From Anaerolineae bacterium (GTDB taxonomy: Bacteria; Chloroflexota; Anaerolineae; Promineifilales; Promineifilaceae): 64,000 nucleotides of DNA. The notes below the pieces were generated by a model. That model worked only from the letters and a program-made list of their open reading frames with translations. It was not told where the DNA came from and did no database searches. This document shows positions 8,002 through 16,032 of this stretch, one piece after another. The position numbers and the translations under genes were made by a program. The stretch covers positions 124,001 to 188,000 of the forward strand of contig JAHDWK010000005.1 of NCBI GenBank assembly GCA_023382655.1, written 5' to 3'. The first letter of the stretch is position 1; each line of letters starts with the position of its first letter.

Positions 8002-9360
8002 ATGACCTTGATTCTTTTTGGTCCGTTCCTGGGTGCTGTAATTTGTGCCTTGTTCAGTCGTTGGGTACGGCTGACGGCCGTGTCTGGTTTGTTTGTGGTA
8101 GTTGGCTTGTGGTTGCTGCTGCGGGCAGAACCGGCCATAACCCAAAGCGGGGCTTTGTTTGGCGCTGGCCTGCTGTTGACGCCCATTTTACGTGCCCTAT
8201 TGTTGTTTTTGTACGCAGGGTTGGCGGCGCTGTTTGGGCTGGCGCTGATTTTCCCTCAGGGCAGCAAGCTGGTACCGGCTTCGTTGGCGGCTGTTGGTTT
8301 TTTGGCGCTGGCGCTGCTGATACGGCCGTCGCTCCTGAGTGTCCTTTTTCTGGTGGCCGGGCTGGCGCTGCTGGCGGTGGCGGTGCAGGATGATCGCGCC
8401 GGGAGTGTGCAGGGGGGGCTGCGTTATCTGGTTACGGCCGTTTTAGCCATGCCTTTTTTGCTGGCGGCGGCCTGGCTGGTTGACACCCAAAGCGCCGTTG
8501 CGGCGCAGACGGCCGGGCAGGTGGCATTGTTGGGTGGGTTGATCTTATGGGCGGCGTTTCCGTTTCATGTATGGGCCACCACCATTGTTCGGGAAGCGTC
8601 GCCGTTGGCCTGGCTGCTGCTGTTTGGGTTGGCGCAACTGGTGGTCACGCTCTTTGTGTGGGGGCTGATGCGTGGTGGGGTGCATGGGGAGATGGTGCGG
8701 CTGGTGGAGTTTACGGCCGTGCTGACCTTATTGGTGGCGCTGCTACTGTTGCTGACGGCCGTTAACTTGAACCGGCTCATCAGTGGCCTGCTGCTGGCCG
8801 ATATGGCCGCAGTGGCGCTGCTGCTGGTTTATGATCCGGCGGTGAGTGGGGGTACGGCCGTGATCGTGCACATGGCGCGTTATTTTTCGCTGCTGCTGGT
8901 GGCGGTGGGGGTGTTGCTCTGGTCCCGTTTGGGCGGTGGTGCGCTGTCCGCTGCCGGAGAAACCGGCGCGTCACTGCGCAGCCAGGGTATTGGTTGGCGC
9001 GCCCCCGTCACGATGATTGTTTTGCTCTTCGGCTGCCTCTCATTGGCCGGACTGCCGTTGACCATTGGGTTTGGCGGGCGCTGGCTGGTGATCGAGCTGT
9101 TGGTCAGGGGGGATGCCAGCATGTTGGCGCTGTTGCTATTAATGACGATGGGGGCGGGGATTATGGCGCTGTTGCGGGCGCTGCCTTACTGGTTAGCCAA
9201 AACGGACGAATTAGCAGACCAACCAGGTGAGGCACGTTGGCTGCAACTGGGGTTGGGGGTCGGGCTGCTGCTCGCGCTCTATCTGGCCTGGCAGCCACAG
9301 GTGTGGCTGGACTATGCTATGTCCCTGGTGGGCTTGTTTGCTACCTATGGAAACCCGTAA
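8002..9360 (+). CDS. NuoN/M-like proton-antiporter membrane subunit
   Basis: The 452-residue protein has about 13 helices. The segment CLSLAGLPLTIGFGGRWLVIELL closely follows the NuoN/NuoM/HyfF pattern SLAGIPxTxGFxxK; here the lysine usually following GF(I/F)GK is an arginine. The start ATG at 8002 is chosen because the frame upstream (from 7942) merely translates the palindromic repeat. It completes the NuoL-NuoK-NuoN-like trio. No hydrogenase, NADH-binding or Fe-S subunit is encoded nearby, so the complex may be an ion-translocating module working with subunits encoded elsewhere, or a stand-alone antiporter. Confidence 0.65.
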   Translation: MTLILFGPFLGAVICALFSRWVRLTAVSGLFVVVGLWLLLRAEPAITQSGALFGAGLLLTPILRALLLFLYAGLAALFGLALIFPQGSKLVPASLAAVGFLALALLIRPSLLSVLFLVAGLALLAVAVQDDRAGSVQGGLRYLVTAVLAMPFLLAAAWLVDTQSAVAAQTAGQVALLGGLILWAAFPFHVWATTIVREASPLAWLLLFGLAQLVVTLFVWGLMRGGVHGEMVRLVEFTAVLTLLVALLLLLTAVNLNRLISGLLLADMAAVALLLVYDPAVSGGTAVIVHMARYFSLLLVAVGVLLWSRLGGGALSAAGETGASLRSQGIGWRAPVTMIVLLFGCLSLAGLPLTIGFGGRWLVIELLVRGDASMLALLLLMTMGAGIMALLRALPYWLAKTDELADQPGEARWLQLGLGVGLLLALYLAWQPQVWLDYAMSLVGLFATYGNP

Positions 9361-9375
9361 TCCGTAATCCGAAGG
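9355..9375. repeat. Short GTAATCC heptamer array
   Basis: Two to three GTAATCC units overlap the stop codon of the NuoN-like gene (TAA at 9358-9360). A short TGCC-type heptamer run follows at about 9381-9400. Confidence 0.65.
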
Positions 9376-9408
9376 CTGATGCCTGCCTGCCACTTGCCGC
9401 AACTCCTA

Positions 9409-9438
9409 TTGACGTCTGTTTTCTCATTTACCTACAAT
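9409..9438 (+). promoter_or_regulatory. Sigma-70 promoter, leaderless start of small lipoprotein
   Basis: TTGACG (9409-9414), 18-bp spacer, TACAAT (9433-9438). The ATG at 9446 begins exactly 7 bases after the -10 box, where the transcript should start, and there is no Shine-Dalgarno sequence. The ATG at 9437 overlaps the -10 box and cannot be used from this promoter. Confidence 0.6.
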
Positions 9439-9445
9439 GATCGTA

Positions 9446-9838
9446 ATGAACCTCAAAGTTATTTTTCTGTTTTGTGGTGGTCTTTTTTGGCTGGCAGCCT
9501 GTGGCCGTGACAATTCGTCTTTGCCCACGCGAGTGCCGACGGCGGCGCCCTTAATCTCTTTGCCCCTCACGAACACACCATTCACCTCTGAAATTGAACT
9601 GGAAACACCACATGCCGCCAACGCCACCGATAGTATGGTTGACGACGCGACCGAAGTGGATGCCATTTTACAAGAAATCGATCTGGAGGTATGTCAGCAA
9701 GTGTTTCAAACTCGAGCTGAACTGGATGTTTTACAAGAACAAGGAAAAGATGTAACAGAATTAGCGACGGCCGTGGCTGAATTAGTGGTTGAATTGGCGT
9801 ATTGTGAATCCTTATTAACCCCGACCCCAACAAATTAG
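9446..9838 (+). CDS. Small lipoprotein of unknown function
   Basis: The 130-residue product has a short hydrophobic signal (IFLFCGGLFWLAAC) with a lipobox Cys, then a Thr/Pro-rich stretch and an acidic helical region with two cysteines, ending in a TPTPTN tail. It was not recognised as a known family. It is the first gene after the membrane complex trio and has its own promoter. The helix with regularly spaced Glu/Leu suggests a coiled coil of about 60 residues. The start is set at the second in-frame ATG because the promoter -10 box covers the first. Confidence 0.65.
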   Translation: MNLKVIFLFCGGLFWLAACGRDNSSLPTRVPTAAPLISLPLTNTPFTSEIELETPHAANATDSMVDDATEVDAILQEIDLEVCQQVFQTRAELDVLQEQGKDVTELATAVAELVVELAYCESLLTPTPTN

Positions 9839-9888
9839 CCGGAGTGGGGTCAACGGTTACATGATTCGAGTATGTATTGGAGGTTAGC

Positions 9889-10635
9889 ATGAACAAAAAG
9901 AGAATGATGATCACTTTCCTATTAACGGTTTTTTTTATGGTAAATGTGACCCTGGTTTGGGCCCAAGAAAGCGAAGCGTGCCAACAGCCAGCGGTTGCTT
10001 ATCTAGTAGAGCGCACAGGAGCCACTTGTCAGGAAATCCTTGACCTTCACGCCACAGGTGTAGGGTATGGTCAAATTATGAAAGCAGCCATCATTGCGGA
10101 AACACTCGACGATAGCAGTCTGGATTGGCGCAACCTGGTGGAAACACACCGGTCAGGCGTTGGCTGGGGCCAGATTAGCCGAGCTTATAACATGGCTGAT
10201 CGCTTTAACCACTTGGGCCTGGACGGTGAAGCATTGCTCGCCTTACGTGAAACAGATATGGGCTGGGGCCAGATCATGCAGGCCCAATATCTTGCCAGTG
10301 CTGATTTAGGTATTTCCTTTGATGAAGCTGTGGCCATGATGCAAAATGGTATGGGTTGGGGCGAGATTCGGGCTGAATTGGGTCTGCCGGAAGGCCCTCC
10401 GCCGTGGGCCCGGCAAGGCGGTAATGGCAACAAAAATGGTCATGGTCCAAACAATGGCAACGGTCAGGGTAATGCCGGGGGGCAAAATTCACCAGTGGGT
10501 GGTGGACAAGGGGAACGCCCCGGGAATCATCCTGGCCTCGGAAACGGTCAGGGTAATGGTAATGGCAATGGCAATGGGAACAGAGGAACAAATGGGCCTC
10601 CACCATGGGCCGGGCAGGGAAGTGACGATGATTAA
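9889..10635 (+). CDS. Secreted protein with GxGWGQI repeats and Gly/Asn-rich tail
   Basis: The 248-residue protein has a classical signal peptide (MNKKRMMITF..., cleavage after VWAQ). Four repeats follow, each containing G-V/M-G-Y/W-G-Q/E-I and spaced by 30-40 residues (VGYGQIM, VGWGQIS, MGWGQIM, MGWGEIR). The last third is a low-complexity Gly/Asn/Gln tail with two PPPWA boxes. GGAGG seven bases before the ATG at 9889 supports this start. The repeats look like helix-loop units ending in a conserved aromatic-glycine turn; the family is not one I can name. Cell-surface or matrix function is inference from export and composition. Confidence 0.65.
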   Translation: MNKKRMMITFLLTVFFMVNVTLVWAQESEACQQPAVAYLVERTGATCQEILDLHATGVGYGQIMKAAIIAETLDDSSLDWRNLVETHRSGVGWGQISRAYNMADRFNHLGLDGEALLALRETDMGWGQIMQAQYLASADLGISFDEAVAMMQNGMGWGEIRAELGLPEGPPPWARQGGNGNKNGHGPNNGNGQGNAGGQNSPVGGGQGERPGNHPGLGNGQGNGNGNGNGNRGTNGPPPWAGQGSDDD

Positions 10636-10710
10636 AGGGGTCACCACCCCTGCTCCTTCTTCTTAAATCCCCTTGCCCTCGTCCGGGGGATGGGGACTTA
10701 GTTCCTCGAG

Positions 10711-10773
10711 AGACCTGACAGGTTTTTGACTTGTGAAGTTCCAAATTGAACTGGTGAAAAACCTGTCAGGTCT
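10711..10773. repeat. GACCTGACAGG palindrome, long-loop copy
   Basis: AGACCTGACAGGTTTTT and AAAAACCTGTCAGGTCT form a 17-bp stem around a ~29-nt loop. It lies in the 275-bp gap between the secreted repeat protein and the NusG-like gene; the rest of that gap shows no gene or clear promoter. Confidence 0.8.
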
Positions 10774-10910
10774 GAACGGTTACACTCAGTTAAAGATTGA
10801 ACAAGCACTTTTGGCGGAGCGGCGCATCTGCGGATGTTCGTCGCCTCTCACCAGGTCGGGTTGCCAAACTGGGGGGCATTAGCTAGACTTCAAACGCGAT
10901 AGAGGGATGT

Positions 10911-11417
10911 ATGACAATACATTGGTACGCTTTGCGCGTGAAGCCCCACAAAGAACGAGCGGTTTATGAGTTAATACAGGCGCAGTCGGGAACAGTGTTT
11001 TTCCCCACCATTCAGGTGAAGCCTGTAAACCCCCGCGCGGCCCGCATACGGCCGTATTTCCCCGGCTACCTATTTGTGCAGGCCGATCTAGCCGAGGTTG
11101 GCGCAAACGCTTTTAGCTGGCTACCAGGGACACGCGGACTGGTGTCGTTTGGTGGTGTGCCCGCCGTGACGCCGGATAATTTGATTGCCGAACTGCGGCA
11201 GCGGTTGCGCCAGATTGAAGCGGATGGGGGTTTGGTGAACGGCCGTTACCATCAGGGAGACCGGGTGCGCATTAGCAGCGGCCCCTTTGCCGGCTATGAT
11301 GCCATCTTTGACGCCCATTTGCCGGGGGCGGAAAGAGTACGGGTGTTGTTAGCCTTTTTGAGTCCCCATCCTCAACCGGTGAAACTCAATGTCGCCCACA
11401 TTTCCAAAGTGAATTAG
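10911..11417 (+). CDS. NusG-family specialised antiterminator (RfaH/LoaP-like)
   Basis: The 168-residue protein has the NusG N-terminal fold (WYALRVKPHKERAV start, PYFPGYLFVQ motif at about residues 45-55) and a C-terminal KOW segment with GDRVRISSGPFAGYDAIF near 122-140. It is a paralogue-type NusG (shorter, lacking the long linker of the housekeeping protein) and stands first in a polysaccharide locus, as RfaH and LoaP do. Such factors bind RNA polymerase at a specific leader and suppress termination through long operons. AGAGGG upstream supports the ATG at 10911. A structured leader RNA with a sequence resembling the RfaH ops element follows directly, which makes action in cis plausible. 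Confidence 0.85.
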   Translation: MTIHWYALRVKPHKERAVYELIQAQSGTVFFPTIQVKPVNPRAARIRPYFPGYLFVQADLAEVGANAFSWLPGTRGLVSFGGVPAVTPDNLIAELRQRLRQIEADGGLVNGRYHQGDRVRISSGPFAGYDAIFDAHLPGAERVRVLLAFLSPHPQPVKLNVAHISKVN

Positions 11418-11501
11418 GTATCAGGTACTATACTTTTTTATGCTATTTTTGTTATGAACAAGGGAGTGTTTCCTATGCTTTTTTTGATGGGGAACCTCCG
11501 C

Positions 11502-11608
11502 ACAACCATGTAATCTTCCCGATGTAGGCAATAAGCCGTCCGTAAAAGCGGCTGTAAGCGTGGGGTATACAATCCTCCACCGGGTAGTTTACATGCACAT
11601 CATGTTGT
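11502..11608 (+). ncRNA. Structured leader RNA, possible antitermination target
   Basis: Complementary segments nest into a three-way junction: 11502-11506 with 11604-11608, 11507-11513 with 11589-11595, 11518-11521 with 11581-11584, an inner hairpin 11534-11538/11549-11553, and another at 11560-11565/11574-11580. The 3' side of the first inner hairpin runs into GCGGCTGTAAGCGTG (11548-11562), which resembles the RfaH ops element GGCGGTAGCGTG. The RNA lies between the NusG-like gene and the first sugar-nucleotide gene. I match it to no riboswitch class I know. Confidence 0.4.
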
Positions 11609-11676
11609 TTATCTTCAGACTGAAAGATGTCGGAAGGGTGGAACCTGCCCAAAAATCTAAAAATGGGTGATAAAAA

Positions 11677-12987
11677 ATGAATTTCAAAGCTGAGTTATTA
11701 CAAAAGATTGAGAAACGTCAGGCCAAAATAGCGGTTATTGGCATGGGGTATGTGGGCTTGCCGCTGATGGTGGCTTTTGCCGAAGCCGGTTTCCCGGTGG
11801 TGGGGGTGGATGTAGACCGCCAGAAAGTAGAGATGCTGAACCGGGGCGAGAGTTATATTGAAGATGTGGCCGATGAGGTGTTACGGCCGTTGGTGCAAAA
11901 AGGGTTATTACGCGGCAGTGCCGATTATGCGGCCGTCGCCGATGTAGATGCCATCTCCATTTGTGTGCCCACCCCCCTGCGTAAAACCAAAGACCCGGAC
12001 ATCTCTTACATCATCAATGCCGCCGACAACATTGCCGCCCACGGCGGCGCCGGTAAGCTGATTATCCTGGAAAGCACCACCTACCCTGGCACCACCGAAG
12101 AGGTCATTTTCCCCCGGCTCACCGAAAATGGGCAGCAAGTGGGCCGTGACTTTTTCCTGGCCTTCTCGCCGGAACGTATTGACCCCGGCCGTACCGATTA
12201 CAATGTGTGGACGACGCCCAAAGTGATCGGCGGTATGACGCCGGATTGCCTGGAGGTATCGCTGGCCTTGTATGCCACAATTGTGGAAAAGCCGGTGCCT
12301 GTTTCCAGCCCGGCAGCGGCGGAAATGGTCAAACTGTTGGAAAACACCTTCCGGGCTGTCAACATTGGTCTGGTCAATGAGGTGGCGCTGATGTGTGACA
12401 AATTGGGGCTGAATGTGTGGGAAGTGGTAGATGCCGCCGCTACCAAGCCGTATGGTTTTATGAAATTCACGCCTGGCCCTGGTTTAGGCGGGCATTGCAT
12501 CCCCATTGATCCCCATTACCTGAGTTGGAAGCTGAAAACGCTGAATTACACCGCCCGATTTATTGAACTGGCGGCTGAGGTCAATGGCTTCATGCCAGAG
12601 TATGTTGTCGGCAAAGTGGCTGACGCCCTGAATGGGGAGCGCAAAGCAGTGAATGGCAGCCGGGTGCTGGTGCTGGGCGTGGCCTATAAACCCAATGTGA
12701 GTGATATGCGTGAAAGCCCGGCGCTGGACATTATCCACCTGCTGCAAGGTCGCGGCGCCGTGGTCAGTTACCATGATCCCTTTGTGCCCGATTTATCTCA
12801 CGAAGGTTTTGATTTGCAGTCGGTGGCCTTGACGCGAGAGGCGCTGCGCACAGCGGATTGTGTGGTCATTGTGACCGACCACCGGGATGTGGATTGGCGC
12901 TGTGTGGCCGAAGAAGCGGCGGTACTGGTAGATGCCCGGAATGCACTGAAGGAGTTGCCGCGCAACGGCCGTGTGGTGAGCCTGTGA
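11677..12987 (+). CDS. wbpA: UDP-N-acetylhexosamine 6-dehydrogenase (WbpA/WecC type)
   Basis: The 436-residue enzyme has the NAD-binding motif GMGYVGLP at residues 22-29, the CVPTPL segment, the ESTTYPGTTEE substrate loop and GLGGHCIPIDPHYL with the catalytic Cys near residue 273. The CIPIDP form marks the UDP-GlcNAc/UDP-ManNAc branch rather than UDP-glucose dehydrogenase. It oxidises the C6 alcohol of a UDP-HexNAc to the uronic acid in two NAD-dependent steps, giving an acidic sugar for the exopolysaccharide. It is the first biosynthetic gene after the antiterminator and leader RNA. Which C2 epimer is the substrate cannot be told from sequence alone. Confidence 0.88.
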   Translation: MNFKAELLQKIEKRQAKIAVIGMGYVGLPLMVAFAEAGFPVVGVDVDRQKVEMLNRGESYIEDVADEVLRPLVQKGLLRGSADYAAVADVDAISICVPTPLRKTKDPDISYIINAADNIAAHGGAGKLIILESTTYPGTTEEVIFPRLTENGQQVGRDFFLAFSPERIDPGRTDYNVWTTPKVIGGMTPDCLEVSLALYATIVEKPVPVSSPAAAEMVKLLENTFRAVNIGLVNEVALMCDKLGLNVWEVVDAAATKPYGFMKFTPGPGLGGHCIPIDPHYLSWKLKTLNYTARFIELAAEVNGFMPEYVVGKVADALNGERKAVNGSRVLVLGVAYKPNVSDMRESPALDIIHLLQGRGAVVSYHDPFVPDLSHEGFDLQSVALTREALRTADCVVIVTDHRDVDWRCVAEEAAVLVDARNALKELPRNGRVVSL

Positions 12988-13018
12988 CCCGTAATCCGTA
13001 ATCCGTAATCCGAAGTCC
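12986..13018. repeat. GTAATCC heptamer array
   Basis: Four tandem units beginning within the stop codon of the dehydrogenase gene; 7-bp period. Confidence 0.8.
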
Positions 13019-13049
13019 GGCTTCGGTTTATCTACAATTGAGGAAAGCG

Positions 13050-13865
13050 ATGAACGAGTGGCGTAAGTGGATGTTGGTGTTGGCTTTTTTGCTGGTGGGA
13101 ATGCTGGCGCTGGGCGCAGCCGAAGCGGCCGTGTCGCAGAACCATACCCAGGTAGCCGGTGGGCTTACCCCTCGCGCGTACCTGCCCCTCATTCAGGCAA
13201 GTTGCGACGAACAGTTCTTTGATGATTTTAGCGATCCGAATTCTGGCTGGCCGGTAGGGCCGGTGGTGCTAAACAGCCAGCAATTGGGGCTGACCCAATA
13301 CACCAATGGCGAATATCTGATCCATTCCGATGCGGCTGGCGCAGGTTATCTTTTCCGGCCGTTAGCGCCGGCGCCAGGTTTTGAAAACTATGAGGTGGAA
13401 ACAGAGGTGCGGTTTGATGTGCCCACGGCCGATGGTTTGGTGGGACTGGTATTTGGCGCGATTATTGAAAACTCAGAGGTTCCTCGTTATTACCTTTTTG
13501 AAATAGAGCCGGAGGTACAAGAATTTCGGCTTATTCGCCGGGAGGATGCTGCCAGTATAACCATTGTGGATTACACACCATCGGCGGCTATCAATCAAGG
13601 CACGGCCGTTAATCATTTGTCCGTGATACGCAGCGGCGCGGAGATTACGCTGGCGGTGAATGGCACCACCTTAGGCACGTGGAGTGATAGTGGTATCACG
13701 GGACCGGGTTATACCGGGCTGGCGCTGCGGGTGCGCACCAGCGTGACCCAGGCGAATGCGTACTACGACAATTTCCACCTGCACACCTGTGTGCCGGGTG
13801 GGAATGTGGCGGCTTTGATGCAGACGGCACGGCCGTCGGTGGTGGACAGCTTTGGCGATGATTAG
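13050..13865 (+). CDS. Secreted protein with LamG/concanavalin-like domain
   Basis: The 271-residue protein has a signal peptide ending near AAEAAVS, then the motif PRAYLPLIQ that recurs after signal peptides in this window. A single beta-sandwich follows, with FFDDFSDPNSGWPV, YEVETEVRF and a C-terminal YYDNFHLH, the layout of LamG/DUF1080-type jelly rolls that often bind glycans. GAGG before the ATG at 13050 supports this start over the upstream TTG. It sits in the exopolysaccharide locus between two repeat arrays and may bind the glycan at the cell surface; that role is inference. A TACAAT box lies 11 bases before the ATG. Confidence 0.65.
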   Translation: MNEWRKWMLVLAFLLVGMLALGAAEAAVSQNHTQVAGGLTPRAYLPLIQASCDEQFFDDFSDPNSGWPVGPVVLNSQQLGLTQYTNGEYLIHSDAAGAGYLFRPLAPAPGFENYEVETEVRFDVPTADGLVGLVFGAIIENSEVPRYYLFEIEPEVQEFRLIRREDAASITIVDYTPSAAINQGTAVNHLSVIRSGAEITLAVNGTTLGTWSDSGITGPGYTGLALRVRTSVTQANAYYDNFHLHTCVPGGNVAALMQTARPSVVDSFGDD

Positions 13866-13870
13866 TAAGC

Positions 13871-13904
13871 AGACCTGACAGGTTTCAGAAAACCTGTCAG
13901 GTCT
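13871..13904. repeat. GACCTGACAGG palindrome
   Basis: AGACCTGACAGGTTT and AAACCTGTCAGGTCT with a 4-nt loop, a perfect hairpin five bases after the stop of the LamG-like gene. Confidence 0.85.
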
Positions 13905-13905
13905 A

Positions 13906-14937
13906 TTGTCCGAGAATAAATTGAAGTGGTTAAGTCTGGTGTTGGTGGGTGTTTTTGCCCTGATGTTGTTCATCAGGCGCGGGCTACTGTTGTGGGATGC
14001 AGTGGGGCTGGTGGTGGCTGATACAGCCGATGTGACGGCGCTCACGGCGTGGGGCGAATGCCAGCAGGCACACCAGACAGGGCGGGCGCTGCTTTTAGAT
14101 GGTGATTTTGAGATGGCGCTGCCCTATTTGCATACGGCCGTGACGTGTGACGCTGATCGGTGGACATGGTTTGACCTGGGCCGGGCGCAGTATGCGTTGG
14201 GGCAGGATGAAGCCGCTGCCCAAAGCTGGCAAAAAGCGGACGCCTACGGGTATGCCGCGCGGCTGGCCACCCATGCCGGGCAGCGGGAAGATTGGGCGGA
14301 GGCGCAACGGGCGTGGGAAACGGCCGTACTCATTGACCCGCAGCAGGGACAGGCTTACGTGCAGTTAGGCCGCCTGCTACAAGAAAACGACCCGGCGCAA
14401 GCGCAGCAGTTTTACGAACAGGCGGTTGCCGTTAATGCCGATTTCGCGCCCGCTTATTATGCGTTGGCAAATTTGCACCTGCGCCAGTTCCAATCACCAG
14501 AGCGTGCTTTACCTTATTTTGAGCAGGCGCACCGCCTGGCCCCGCAAAATATCGAATATCTGGTGGTGCTGGCGCGGCAAATGGGGGGGGTGGACCCGGC
14601 GCAGGCGATGGCTTACTGGCAGGAGTTGGCCGATCTGGCCGAACGGCAACGGCCGTTAGCCTATTACGAAATGGGTAATTTGATGACGCGGCAGGGGGAG
14701 GCAGCAACGGCCGTGAATTACCAACAGATGGCGGTGGAACTACGCCCGGAAAATGCCGAATTCTGGCAAGGGTTGGCGCAGGCGTATGAAGCCGCCGGTT
14801 GCCCGGCCGAAGCGCGAGAGGCGTATGAGCAGGTCATCACCTTGCAGCCCGATTCGCAACCGGCGCGAAACGCAGAAGAACGTCTGGCGGAATTGGAGAG
14901 GGGGGAGGGGGAGTGTTCGGTAACCGGTGAACGGTAA
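13906..14937 (+). CDS. Membrane-anchored TPR protein
   Basis: About 343 residues. One N-terminal transmembrane helix (WLSLVLVGVFALMLFI) is followed by six to seven tetratricopeptide repeats with the usual A-x-x-x-Y/F-x-x-A-x-x-L-x-P spacing (for example AQQFYEQAVAVNADFAPAYYALANLHL). TPR solenoids are protein-binding scaffolds; in exopolysaccharide loci they often organise the secretion machinery. The start is uncertain: no ATG is available, and TTG codons at 13906 and 13921 both lie right after the palindromic repeat. The C-terminal few residues read into the following repeat array. Confidence 0.7.
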   Translation: MSENKLKWLSLVLVGVFALMLFIRRGLLLWDAVGLVVADTADVTALTAWGECQQAHQTGRALLLDGDFEMALPYLHTAVTCDADRWTWFDLGRAQYALGQDEAAAQSWQKADAYGYAARLATHAGQREDWAEAQRAWETAVLIDPQQGQAYVQLGRLLQENDPAQAQQFYEQAVAVNADFAPAYYALANLHLRQFQSPERALPYFEQAHRLAPQNIEYLVVLARQMGGVDPAQAMAYWQELADLAERQRPLAYYEMGNLMTRQGEAATAVNYQQMAVELRPENAEFWQGLAQAYEAAGCPAEAREAYEQVITLQPDSQPARNAEERLAELERGEGECSVTGER

Positions 14938-15028
14938 GCAGTGAACGGTGAGCAGTGAGCGGTGAGCAGTGGGCGGTGAGCAGTAGGCGGGCAACATCTC
15001 ACGCATCACGTATCACGCATCACGAAAT
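14932..15028. repeat. Two heptamer families: GTGAGCA and ATCACGC arrays
   Basis: About seven units of the GTGAGCA/GTAAGCA type (14932-14988) are followed by four ATCACGC-type units (about 14998-15024), both with 7-bp period. The array starts inside the last codons of the TPR gene. Confidence 0.8.
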
Positions 15029-15042
15029 TCAACAAGAAAACA

Positions 15043-15969
15043 ATGAAGGTATTAACCACAACTTCTTCATTTGGCAAGATGAGTGAACGGCCGTTGCAGA
15101 TGCTGGCGGAGGCGGGTTGTGCGGTGGTGATGAATCCTTACGGCCGTACCCTCAAGCCAGAGGAATCTATGCAACTGCTGGCCGATGTGGATGGCTTGCT
15201 GGCCGGGACGGAGAAACTAAGCCGTGAGGTGCTGAGCCAGGCGCCGCGCTTGAAGGTGATTTCCCGTGTGGGCACGGGCATGGATGGTATTGACCATGCC
15301 GCCGCCGCCGAGTTGGGCATTCAGGTACGCAATACACCGGATGCCCATGTGGATGCGGTGGCGGAATTGACGCTGGCGGGCATCCTGAACATGCTGCGCC
15401 ACGTGCCGCAGGCTCACCACCGGCTGCACCAGGGTGAATGGAAAAAACCGATGGGCCGCCTGCTGCGCGGTAAAACGGTGGGCATTATTGGCCTGGGGCG
15501 GACGGGCAAGGCGCTGGTGGAATTGTTACGGCCGTTTGCCGTGACCATCCTGGCCTATGACCCTATTCAGGATGTGGTCTTCGCCCATACGCACAACGTC
15601 ACCTATTTGTCGCTAGAGGAGGTTATAGCCCAGGTGGATATTGTCACCCTCCATCTCTCCTACAACGCCGACAGTTACCATCTGCTGAATGGGGCGCGGC
15701 TGGCGCAGATGAAGGCGGGGGCGTATGTGGTGAACTGTGCGCGGGGTGGTCTGGTGGATGAGGACGCGCTGTTTGACCTGCTGCAATCCGGCCATCTGGC
15801 CGGCGCGTATCTGGACACCTTTGAACGCGAACCGTACAGCGGCTCCTTAACCACGCTGGATAATGTGGTGCTGACCCCGCATATCGGCTCCTACGCCGCC
15901 GAATGCCGCATCCGCATGGAGGTGGAGGCGGTGGAGAATTTGCTACGCGCTTTGGGGATGACAGGGTGA
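15043..15969 (+). CDS. D-isomer-specific 2-hydroxyacid dehydrogenase
   Basis: The 308-residue enzyme shows the phosphoglycerate dehydrogenase-like fold: the NAD motif GLGRTG near residues 150-155, the catalytic Arg in NCARGGLVDE near 233, Glu in FEREPY near 263 and His in LTPHIGSY near 279. It lacks the regulatory ACT domain of long SerA proteins. In this position (before an epimerase, a cytidylyltransferase and a HAD phosphatase) it probably makes or uses a hydroxy acid precursor of an activated glycan building block rather than serine. That pathway assignment is inference. Confidence 0.8.
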   Translation: MKVLTTTSSFGKMSERPLQMLAEAGCAVVMNPYGRTLKPEESMQLLADVDGLLAGTEKLSREVLSQAPRLKVISRVGTGMDGIDHAAAAELGIQVRNTPDAHVDAVAELTLAGILNMLRHVPQAHHRLHQGEWKKPMGRLLRGKTVGIIGLGRTGKALVELLRPFAVTILAYDPIQDVVFAHTHNVTYLSLEEVIAQVDIVTLHLSYNADSYHLLNGARLAQMKAGAYVVNCARGGLVDEDALFDLLQSGHLAGAYLDTFEREPYSGSLTTLDNVVLTPHIGSYAAECRIRMEVEAVENLLRALGMTG

Positions 15970-16027
15970 CCGGGTGACCTGGTGACAAGGTGAAAAAGCT
16001 CACCCTGTCACCGTGTCAGCTTGTCAG
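15963..16027. repeat. GGTGACC-type repeat with inverted half
   Basis: GGTGACC-like units run to about 15990 and are answered by GTCACC/GTCAG units to 16027, giving an imperfect hairpin that overlaps the stop of the dehydrogenase and the region before the epimerase start. Confidence 0.65.
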
Positions 16028-16032
16028 AACAG

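Noticed and set aside
11502..11608. Class I c-di-GMP riboswitch in the leader
   Set aside because: The segment GCAATAAGCC ... GGCTGTAAGCGTGGGG recalls parts of the consensus, but the GNRA-loop hairpin and its receptor are not seen.
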